A stretch of DNA of 13,189 nt, taken from assembly GCA_030607895.1 (NCBI GenBank), contig JAUWJC010000049.1, forward strand, positions 1-13,189, written 5' to 3'. The notes beneath the pieces are model-generated. The model was not told the origin of the DNA. It made no database searches and was given only the letters and a program-made list of their open reading frames with translations. Source of the DNA: Pirellulales bacterium. Lineage in GTDB: Bacteria > Planctomycetota > Planctomycetia > Pirellulales > Thermoguttaceae. Position numbers and translations under genes: made by a program. Within the stretch, counting starts at the first letter, position 1; every line of letters starts with the position of its first letter. This document shows, in pieces, positions 7,536-13,189 of this stretch.

Positions 7536-8606
7536 CTACCTCGCCTCGATCCGGTGGTTGTGGATGTTGTCGTAGTGGTCAAGCGCGTCGTTCGCTGGCT
7601 CACCAGTGGGTGCCATGCCGTCCAACGGCTGCCCGACGTACCGATAAGTTTTGCTATCATTGTCTGAACCGCGATTCAGGTCGGGCCGGTACGGATCAAG
7701 TTCGCCTGCAAGTGCCGTGGGAACGGGGGGAGGAACGTCGTCGGATCTAGTGAGACGATAGGCGTAGGCACCATCATCTTCCCGGCCGATGTTGATATCG
7801 AAGATGTGATCCCGGCCAGCGGAGTAAATTAACGGATACAAGGCATATTTCGCGTTCACGCGCCGTGGATCGAAAGGATCGGGATCGGTGGCGGGATTGC
7901 CGGACTGTATTTCGGACGGAGACGACCAAGCCAAGAACGGACCGCCGACCCGACCAGCGGGGCCATTTGGGTCTAAAGTAGCCAGAGCCGTCCACGGCAC
8001 GAACCCGGCGGGCCAGCGGATGAACCGGATTGGGCGGCCCCAGCCGTCGTGGAACTCGCGCAATCCGTCGCCGTCGATGTCGCCGATCTCGCTCTCGTTG
8101 AATTGATCGGCCGCGCCCGGTGTGCTCATTACGATCAGGTACAAGCATTCGGCCGCTCCCCAAAGACTTTTGTCCGCCGGGGTCGCCGGCGAGGCGTTGT
8201 AGGCGTTGAGGTATCGTAACGATAACGCCGGACTAGTGAGGCCCGAGACGAGCGGGCCCGTTACGTCGCTCCAGCGGTCGGGCATTTCCATCCGCATCAG
8301 GTCGCGCAGCGCGTTGAGCCGGACCCGGGCAACATTTTGTAGATATGTGCCAGACCAGCCGTTGGCATCGATAATGTCCTGAATTTGCGTCCGATTCAGT
8401 GGCACGCGTCTTGTGCGGTACGATTCGTATCGTTGGATGACGATGGAGTGCAGTTTGGCGATGGTTGCCTTGGTTTTTGTTTCCCGGGCCATTTGGCGGG
8501 CGGCCTGCAACGCGCCCAGCACGACCGCGGCCAGGATGCCGATAATGGTGATGGCCACGAGCAGTTCGACCAGAGTGAAGGCGGATTTTGGATTTGGGGT
8601 ATTCAT
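7536..8606 (-). CDS. large GspG-like type II pseudopilin
   Basis: A 356-residue pseudopilin. Seen: 9-residue leader MNTPNPKSA, expected cleavage after A9 (alanine instead of the usual glycine), F10-T-L-V-E14 with E at +5, helix 10-33. The body has DGWGRPIRF at 187-195, which matches the D-x-W-G-x-P signature of GspG-type proteins, preceded by an acidic D-I-D-G-D-G loop at 176-181, and SAGRD at 262-266, the counterpart of the GspG 'SAGxDG' motif. Ordinary GspG is about 140 residues, so the middle is expanded. The start at 8606 is chosen because AGGAG lies 10 nt upstream and the leader length is normal; the frame stays open to 8756, but those 50 codons are translated inverted repeat. Its stop is 2 nt before the ATG at 7533. 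It could fill the role of GspI or a second GspG; which one cannot be told from sequence alone. Confidence 0.8.
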   Translation of the reverse strand: MNTPNPKSAFTLVELLVAITIIGILAAVVLGALQAARQMARETKTKATIAKLHSIVIQRYESYRTRRVPLNRTQIQDIIDANGWSGTYLQNVARVRLNALRDLMRMEMPDRWSDVTGPLVSGLTSPALSLRYLNAYNASPATPADKSLWGAAECLYLIVMSTPGAADQFNESEIGDIDGDGLREFHDGWGRPIRFIRWPAGFVPWTALATLDPNGPAGRVGGPFLAWSSPSEIQSGNPATDPDPFDPRRVNAKYALYPLIYSAGRDHIFDINIGREDDGAYAYRLTRSDDVPPPVPTALAGELDPYRPDLNRGSDNDSKTYRYVGQPLDGMAPTGEPANDALDHYDNIHNHRIEAR

Positions 8607-8632
8607 GATGGGGCGGCTCCTGGGGAAGGGGG

Positions 8633-8728
8633 TCTCACGCAAAGACGCAAAGGTGCAAAGACGCGCAGGGAAGGAAAGCGCGGTTCTGCCGACCGTATTC
8701 CTTTGCGGCTTGGCGTCTTTGCGTGAGA
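8633..8728. repeat. inverted repeat between gspG and the second pseudopilin
   Basis: Arms 8633-8660 and 8701-8728 are complementary at 25 of 28 positions around a 40-nt loop. The arms start with TCTCACGCAAAGACGC, the same sequence family as the inverted repeat at 1131-1279. It fills nearly all of the spacer between the gspG stop (8743) and the start at 8606. Confidence 0.85.
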
Positions 8729-8742
8729 TGTTTTCTGCCCGT

Positions 8743-9705
8743 TCATTCCATTTCATCCTCCAACTTGCCGTGAGTGAAGTTGGTTAGGTTGTCGAAGTCG
8801 CCGCCGTTGGGAGAAAAGCCCGTTCCCGACTTGGAGAACCGGAATGTTTCGGCGGCACTGTCCCCGAACTGTCCGTCAAGCCCGGCCGAGATGATCTGGA
8901 AGGTTTTCAGGTTATTCCACCGTCGGACAGTACCTGGAAGAGTTGGTAGACCATCTGATGAAATGAGATATGGAACGCAGATATTGTCGGTGGCGTATGT
9001 ATAAGAGAGGGGAACGAATTCCGTATCGCTGATCTTAACCCCGTACTCCTTTCCCCATGCCCTGAAGTAGACATAGGGAGCCGTATCGCTGCCGGCGCTC
9101 ACTTGCGGGTAATATTCGGGCCACTTGAGGGCACCACTTGCATCTTCGACGGACAATCGCGTGTCGTCGAACTCGAACATCGTGGGTAGAGAACTATCGG
9201 TGGTGTTGTCGAACGGGTTGGACGGATTCGCGCTGAAGCCTCTGAGCTTTGTGGAACCGGTGGTCGTCGGGGGACCTCCGAGCCAGAATGCGAGTGCCGT
9301 GGCTGGCGTTTGGTCGTTGATGTCAAGACCATCGCAGCAATTCGACACATCATGCTCAAGTTCTACCCAAGTCCCACCATTGGTGCCAGCAAAGACCCCG
9401 GGAGTGTACCGCGGAAACGCCTTTCGCAGGTGGCGCATCACACGGTTCTGGCCCGCCGTGGTGCCGATATCCGCGAAGTCTGGCGGATATTCGGCGAACT
9501 TTAGTTTGTATGTCTTTAGAGCTATGTCTAGCTGGTTAATTTCCAGCGAGACGACGGCGTTTCGGGCTTTGTTTCGTGCGGGGATGACTGCCACGAGGGT
9601 TAGCCCCACCAGGATGCCGATGATGACGATAACCACCATCAATTCGACCAGCGTAAAGCCGAGAGATTTCTGATTTGGGATTTCTGATTTGGGATTTGGT
9701 TTCAT
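8743..9705 (-). CDS. gspG: major pseudopilin GspG-like
   Basis: A 320-residue protein expected to polymerise into the pseudopilus. Seen: 16-residue leader ending S-L-G16, cleavage site G|F, F17-T-L-V-E21 with the conserved E at +5, helix 17-41, N-terminal helix continuing through ARNKARNAVVSLEINQLD, a typical GspG pattern in which a spaced ALKTYKLKFAEYPPD follows. Near the C-terminus SAGLDGQFG (273-281) is the GspG calcium-site region. The family norm is about 140 residues; this one is more than twice that. The start is supported by AAAGGG 7 nt upstream and by the normal leader length. It follows gspF in the same direction, as in ordinary gsp operons. Odd: codons 3-14 of the leader are five units of the GATTTNN heptamer array. 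An alternative name is a planctomycete type IVa-like pilin; the sequence does not separate these well. Confidence 0.85.
   Translation of the reverse strand: MKPNPKSEIPNQKSLGFTLVELMVVIVIIGILVGLTLVAVIPARNKARNAVVSLEINQLDIALKTYKLKFAEYPPDFADIGTTAGQNRVMRHLRKAFPRYTPGVFAGTNGGTWVELEHDVSNCCDGLDINDQTPATALAFWLGGPPTTTGSTKLRGFSANPSNPFDNTTDSSLPTMFEFDDTRLSVEDASGALKWPEYYPQVSAGSDTAPYVYFRAWGKEYGVKISDTEFVPLSYTYATDNICVPYLISSDGLPTLPGTVRRWNNLKTFQIISAGLDGQFGDSAAETFRFSKSGTGFSPNGGDFDNLTNFTHGKLEDEME
9665..9699. repeat. five GATTTNN heptamers within the gspG leader codons
   Basis: Units GATTTCT, GATTTGG, GATTTCT, GATTTGG, GATTTGG run in phase over 35 bp and are read by gspG as codons 3 to 14 (PNPKSEIPNQKS). The same unit resumes upstream of the start codon at 9721. 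Confidence 0.9.
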
Positions 9706-9720
9706 CTGACCACCCTTTGG

Positions 9721-9802
9721 GATTTGGGATTTGGGATTTGGGATTTGGGATTTCTGATTTCAACCTTCAACCTTCAACCTTCAACCTTCAACCTTCAACC
9801 TT
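9721..9802. repeat. composite heptamer array between gspG and gspF
   Basis: Four GATTTGG units, one GATTTCT, a 5-bp GATTT, and then six perfect CAACCTT units (9761-9802). The array ends one base before the distal in-frame gspF stop (9804-9806) and begins just outside the gspG ribosome-binding site, so it fills the spacer almost completely. Confidence 0.95.
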
Positions 9803-9803
9803 C

Positions 9804-11135
9804 TCAAGTCAGTTTCTGAATCAGGCTGATGAGCGGCATGAACAGTGCGATGACGATAAATCCGACCATGACGCCGAGGGTGATGATTAGCAGCGGTTCC
9901 ATGAGGCTCATCAGGCTTTCGGTCAGGACGGCCACCTCGTCGTCGTAGGTGTCGGCCACTTTGTAGAGCATCGTGTCCAGTTCGCCCGTCTCCTAGCCCA
10001 CGTCGACCATGTTGACCACCATGTCGTCGAGGATACGGTCGTTCATCCGGGTGAGGTACAGCAGCACGCCGATCGGGCCGGCGATAAACATAAACCAAAA
10101 GAAGAGCGTGACGGGATGGAATCCCGGCTTGGAGTTATCACGCATCGGCTGGGCAATCGACTCGCCTTCGCGGATCGACTCGTAGACCTTCTGATAGAGC
10201 CTCTCGAAGACGGCGTTTCCGGACGTTTCGCGTGTGATGTGCAGGGCTTCGAGGATCGGCACGCCGCTGGCGACCAGCGTGCCGAGGGTCCGCATGGTTC
10301 GGGCGACGATGTTCTTTTCCACCAGTTGGCCGAAGATGGGAATCTTCAGGATGAACAGGTCCCAGCCGTTGCGGCCGGGCGTGAACTTGCGAACTAGCTT
10401 GACAAACAGCCAAATGGCGATCGGAACGCCCGGCAGCAGATACCAGTAGTCCCTTATCGTATCGGCCATGAAGACGAGCAGTTGGGTCATTGCCGGCAGT
10501 TCGGTCTCGAAGTCGTCGAAGATTTTTTGGAAGGCGGGCACGATTTTCAACATGATGAACACCAGGATACCCACGGCGAAAGTGACCACGGTAATTGGGT
10601 AGACCATGGCGCCTTTAATCTTTCGTCTGAGTGCTTCGGCCCGTTCCTGGAATTCGGCCAACCGCTGCAGGATCACCTCGAGCGCCCCGCCCGCCTCGCC
10701 GGCCTTGATCATGTTGACGTAGAGCCGGTCGAAGGCCTTTGGCGATTTGGCCATGGCCTCGGAGAGCGTGGCCCCGCCCTCGATCTCGTCGCAGACGTCG
10801 ATCAGGCTGTTTTTCAGCGCGCCCGGCTTGGATTGGTGTTCGAGTATTTTCAGGCTTCTGAGGATCGGCAAGCCGGCGTCTTGCAGAATGGACAACTGGC
10901 GGGTGAAGGTTGTCAAGGCTTTTATGTTCACACCGCCAAGCGCGAAGGTTTTCCCCTTCTTTTTGGTTGATTTTTTTTCGGCGGGTGTTTTTCGGACCTT
11001 CTTGACGGTGATCTTCGTGACGAAGTACCCCATCTGCCGAATGGTCGCTTGCGCTTCCTCTTCGGTGGGCGCTTCGATCACGTCCTTGATCTCGTTGCCC
11101 GTCGTGTCCATCGCCTCGAATTGATACGTTGGCAT
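9804..11135 (-). pseudogene. gspF: inner-membrane platform protein GspF with in-frame amber stop at codon 381
   Basis: GspF/PilC family platform protein that sits in the inner membrane and couples the GspE ATPase to pseudopilin assembly. Seen: N-terminal domain from MPTYQFEAMD, a Lys-rich linker (about 44-63), first T2SSF domain from about 74 with FTRQLSILQDAGLPILRSL and NMIKAGEAGG (141-150), helices near 176-199 and 229-248, second T2SSF domain from about 277 (ARTMRTLGTLVASGVPILEAL). An uninterrupted reading ends at 9993 (380 residues) with MVVNMVDVG then TAG. The next 62 codons in the same frame read ETGELDTMLYKVADTYDDEV and a final hydrophobic helix, ending at 9804, exactly what the family should have. 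Full length would be 443 codons. The family has glutamate where the stop is, one base from GAG. A true mutation and a sequencing error cannot be told apart here. No clear ribosome-binding site precedes the ATG; the upstream bases are heptamer repeat. Confidence 0.85.
9993..9995 (-). other. premature amber codon in gspF
   Basis: TAG on the minus strand, codon 381 of the frame starting at 11135. Frame is kept on both sides, so this is a substitution type of lesion, not a frameshift. The matching place in the first T2SSF domain of the same protein is E147 (N-M-I-K-A-G-E against N-M-V-D-V-G-stop). Confidence 0.9.
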
Positions 11136-11142
11136 GGCTTTG

Positions 11143-11217
11143 GATTTCTGATTTGGGATTTCTGATTTCTGATTTCAACTCTCAACTCTCAACTATCAAC
11201 CCTCAACCTTCAACTAT
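11143..11217. repeat. composite heptamer array between gspF and gspE
   Basis: GATTTCT, GATTTGG, GATTTCT, GATTTCT, a 5-bp GATTT, then CAACTCT, CAACTCT, CAACTAT, CAACCCT, CAACCTT, CAACTAT (ending at 11217). The order and the 5-bp junction are the same as in the gspG-gspF spacer. The last CAACTAT supplies the gspE stop codon (11214-11216). Confidence 0.95.
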
Positions 11218-12932
11218 TCTTCATGAACGGTTTCCCGAATCACTTCCTCGATGCAAGTAACTCCGGCATAGACTTTCTCCAGCCCCGAGTCGCGCAAGGG
11301 CGCCATGCCGCCTTGCAGTGCGTTGTCGCGCAACTGCTGGGTGGAAGCCCCACGGTTGACCAGGTCGCGCAGGGAGTCGGTAATCATCATCAACTCGAAT
11401 AGTCCGATGCGCCCCTTGAAACCCGTGTTGTTGCAGGACGCACAACCGCGGCCGCGATAGAACTTCTTACCCATCACGTCGTCCGGCGTGAGGTCCAGTT
11501 CGGCCAGTGTCTCGGTGCTGGGCATGGTCTGCTCGCGGCAGGCGGGGCAAATCTTACGCACCAGCCGCTGCGCCAACACGGCCTCCAGCGTGGCGGTAAG
11601 CAGAAACGGCGGCACGCCCATGTCGCGAAGCCGCGTAACCGTGTTCGGGGCGTCGTTGGTGTGAAGCGTGCTGAACACCATGTGGCCGGTCAGCGACGCC
11701 TGCACCGCAATCTCGGCCGTCTCCAAGTCTCGAATCTCACCCACCAGGATCTTGTCGGGATCCTGCCGCAGAATGGAACGCAAACACTGCGCGAAGGTGT
11801 TGCCAATGGCCGCGTCGATGGGAATCTGAATAATGCCGTCGATGTCGTACTCCACCGGGTCTTCGGTGGTAATGATCTTGTCGGTGATCTCGTTCAACTC
11901 GTTAAGCGCCCCGTAAAGGGTGGTCGTCTTGCCGGAACCGGTGGGGCCCGTCACCAGAACGATCCCGTTGGGCTTGCGAATCACCTCGCGGAAGGCGGCC
12001 AGGAGGGGCGCGTCCATTCCCATCACGTTCAGATCGAGCATCACCACCGACCGGTCCAGGATTCGCAATACCACGCTCTCGCCGAACATGGTGGGCAGCA
12101 CGCTAACGCGCAAATCGATCGGGTGTCCGCCCACGGTCAGGCGGATTCGCCCGTCCTGCGGCATGCGCCTCTCGGCAATGTCCAAATCGGCCACCACCTT
12201 GATCCGCGTGGTGATGGCGAAAGCCAGGTGCCTGGGTGGCGGAACCATCTCGTACAACACGCCGTCGGCCCGAATCCGAATCTTGAACTCGCTCTCGAAC
12301 GGCTCGAAATGCAGGTCGCTGGCATGATCCTTGATGGCCAACAGCAGCACCATGTTCAATAGCTTCCGCACCGGCGCGCTGTCGGCCAAGGCCTCGACGC
12401 TGGTCAGGTCCAGCGCGCCGTCTCCCTCCATCGCCTTGGCTGCCTTCGCCAGGTCGGTGTCCTCCTCGAGGTTGGAAATCAACGACTCGACGCTCTCGCC
12501 ACCCACGGCGTAATAGCGGTCCAGCGCTTTGTCGATATCTCGCTCCGTGGCCACCACCGCGCGGACGTCGTAACCCAAGAAGCTCCGCAACTCGTCCAGT
12601 ATCGACAACTTCTGCGGCTCGCACATTGCGACCGTCAAGACGTCGTCTTTGAAACTCACCGGCACGATCCGGTACAACTGCGCCATCGGCTCGGTCACGT
12701 AGTTGAGCACCTCCGGCGTGACCGTCACGTCGGCCAGGTTGATCACCTGCATGCCCATCTGCTCGGCCAGCGCCTGGGCCAACTTGTCATCCGTAATCAG
12801 GCCCATGCCGACGGCAATCTGGCCGAGTAACTCGCCGGGGCGCTGCTGCTGCTCCTCCAGCAACATCTCCAACTGCTCGTCGGTGATGAAGCCCAGGTCA
12901 ACCATGATTTGACCGATACGACGAAGAGCCAT
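11214..12932 (-). CDS. gspE: type II secretion / pilus assembly ATPase GspE (PilB-like)
   Basis: A 572-residue cytoplasmic hexameric ATPase that drives pseudopilus assembly, first gene of the operon. Seen: N-terminal MshEN/GspE-N type region (about 1-145), linker with acidic EEDTD (156-160), Walker A G-P-T-G-S-G-K-T at 329-336, Asp box TTEDPVEY at 355-362, Walker B region ILVGEIRD at 395-402, His box STLHTNDA at 421-428, and a zinc-type tetracysteine motif with C462-x2-C465 and C497-x2-C500. All catalytic elements are intact. The tetracysteine motif fits GspE/PilB and speaks against the retraction ATPase PilT, which is also much shorter. The start at 12932 has GAGG 8 nt upstream. The 78-bp spacer to gspF is a heptamer array. 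GspE and PilB are hard to separate by sequence; the neighbouring pseudopilins with GspG, H and K traits favour GspE. Confidence 0.95.
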   Translation of the reverse strand: MALRRIGQIMVDLGFITDEQLEMLLEEQQQRPGELLGQIAVGMGLITDDKLAQALAEQMGMQVINLADVTVTPEVLNYVTEPMAQLYRIVPVSFKDDVLTVAMCEPQKLSILDELRSFLGYDVRAVVATERDIDKALDRYYAVGGESVESLISNLEEDTDLAKAAKAMEGDGALDLTSVEALADSAPVRKLLNMVLLLAIKDHASDLHFEPFESEFKIRIRADGVLYEMVPPPRHLAFAITTRIKVVADLDIAERRMPQDGRIRLTVGGHPIDLRVSVLPTMFGESVVLRILDRSVVMLDLNVMGMDAPLLAAFREVIRKPNGIVLVTGPTGSGKTTTLYGALNELNEITDKIITTEDPVEYDIDGIIQIPIDAAIGNTFAQCLRSILRQDPDKILVGEIRDLETAEIAVQASLTGHMVFSTLHTNDAPNTVTRLRDMGVPPFLLTATLEAVLAQRLVRKICPACREQTMPSTETLAELDLTPDDVMGKKFYRGRGCASCNNTGFKGRIGLFELMMITDSLRDLVNRGASTQQLRDNALQGGMAPLRDSGLEKVYAGVTCIEEVIRETVHEE

Positions 12933-12940
12933 TAGTAACG

Positions 12941-12944
12941 CCTC
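12941..12944 (-). promoter_or_regulatory. Shine-Dalgarno of gspE
   Basis: GAGG on the minus strand, 8 nt before the ATG at 12932. It lies 2 bp from the first unit of the GTTGTCA array. Confidence 0.65.
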
Positions 12945-12946
12945 AA

Positions 12947-13002
12947 GTTGTCAGTTGATAGTTGATAGTTGTCAGTTGTCAGTTGTCAGTTGTCAGTTGT
13001 CA
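12947..13002. repeat. heptamer array upstream of gspE
   Basis: Eight units: one GTTGTCA, two GTTGATA, five GTTGTCA. On the minus strand they are CAACTGA-type and CAACTAT-type phases, so they belong to the same CAACNNN family as the arrays around gspF. A short degenerate tail follows at 13003-13008. Confidence 0.95.
12962..12989 (-). promoter_or_regulatory. possible sigma70-type promoter formed by the array
   Basis: On the minus strand CTGACA (12989-12984) and TATCAA (12967-12962) are 16 bp apart, 5 of 6 and 4 of 6 matches to the classical boxes. Only the GTTGATA variants give the -10-like sequence. A start near 12955 would leave about 20 nt before the gspE ATG. Planctomycete promoters are poorly known and the match could be chance, repeated because the array is periodic. 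Confidence 0.2.
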
Positions 13003-13048
13003 GTGGCAGCGCGAACGGACCGCTTTCGGCTTCGCAACGTCCCCGCAC

Positions 13049-13089
13049 CAACTCTCACCCCTCCACCCTCACCCCTCAACCCTCAACTT
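13049..13089. repeat. degenerate CAACNNN heptamer array between gspE and the next gene
   Basis: Units CAACTCT, CACCCCT, CCACCCT, CACCCCT, CAACCCT and a partial CAACTT follow in strict 7-bp phase. The array is more diverged than the others and lies in the divergent spacer 12933-13124. Confidence 0.85.
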
Positions 13090-13124
13090 GCGACGTTCGA
13101 CTTTCGAGGTTCCACTCTATCATC

Positions 13125-13189
13125 ATGCGTGATCGAATCGCGTATCTGCTCGTTGCGCTGGCGGTCGCTGCCGGCGCGGTCGACCGGGC
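13125..13189 (+). CDS. partial gene with hydrophobic N-terminus, runs off the right edge
   Basis: An ATG at 13125 opens a frame without a stop to the window end (21 codons). The encoded start is MRDRIAYLL followed by VALAVAAGAV: a short charged region and a hydrophobic core, as in a signal peptide or membrane anchor. It is divergent from gspE with a 192-bp spacer. No convincing ribosome-binding site is visible. Too short to assign a family; a secreted or membrane protein is the most that can be said. Confidence 0.4.
   Translation, partial: MRDRIAYLLVALAVAAGAVDR

Noticed and set aside
8607..8756. N-terminal extension of the second pseudopilin to 8756
   Set aside because: The 50 extra codons are the inverted repeat at 8633-8728 and would overlap gspG; AGGAG before 8606 and a 9-residue leader fit better.
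9665..9802. CRISPR array
   Set aside because: Units are 7 bp with no unique spacers, and no cas gene is near.
9993..9995. Pyrrolysine or programmed recoding at the gspF TAG
   Set aside because: The family has glutamate here, no downstream recoding structure is evident, and pyrrolysine is confined to a few methylamine-type enzymes.
9781..10098. Separate small minus-strand gene at the 3' end of gspF
   Set aside because: It is in another frame from gspF and is Arg/His-rich; the GspF frame gives the expected family C-terminus over the same bases.
11214..12932. PilT-type retraction ATPase
   Set aside because: The long N-terminal domain and tetracysteine motif are GspE/PilB features that PilT lacks.
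1..13189. tRNA, rRNA or riboswitch
   Set aside because: No cloverleaf, rRNA core sequence or known riboswitch pattern was recognised by eye in any spacer; a covariance-model search was not possible here.

Overview
The window looks like planctomycete DNA (Pirellulales-like; this is an inference from protein style, no rRNA or marker gene is present). Support comes from oversized pseudopilins, a very large protein with many calcium-type DxDGDG loops and the phrase family 'DxDNDGDGVADSIWVDLG', and spacers packed with palindromic and short tandem repeats of the kind common in that phylum.

Layout. On the plus strand, 79-1113 encodes a YchF/OLA1-like P-loop NTPase, preceded by a nine-copy heptamer array that runs off the left edge. 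Everything else down to about 12932 is on the minus strand and reads as one operon in the order gspE (12932-11214), gspF (11135-9804), gspG (9705-8743), a second large GspG-like pseudopilin (8606-7536), a GspH/FimT-like pseudopilin (7533-6280) and a 1594-residue GspK-like protein (6088-1304). A partial plus-strand gene with a hydrophobic N-terminus starts at 13125 and leaves the window. There is no gene-free stretch longer than 300 bases.

How the genes fit together. GspE is the cytoplasmic assembly ATPase, GspF the inner-membrane platform, and the four single-helix proteins are the major and minor subunits of a periplasmic pseudopilus. The set is a type II secretion / type IV pilus-like machine. 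Secretin, GspL/M and prepilin peptidase are not in this window. gspF carries an in-frame amber codon (codon 381) at the most conserved part of its second domain, with 62 further in-frame codons behind it, so the locus as given would make a platform protein lacking its last helix.

The most unusual aspect is the spacers. Five separate arrays all have a 7-bp period, built from two unit families (GATTTNN and CAACNNN or close relatives). Two spacers, on either side of gspF, have the same composite order. The other spacers hold long inverted repeats (arms of 26 to 34 bp). These repeats reach into the genes: they supply the gspE stop codon, almost the whole gspG prepilin leader, and parts of the leaders of the other three pseudopilins.
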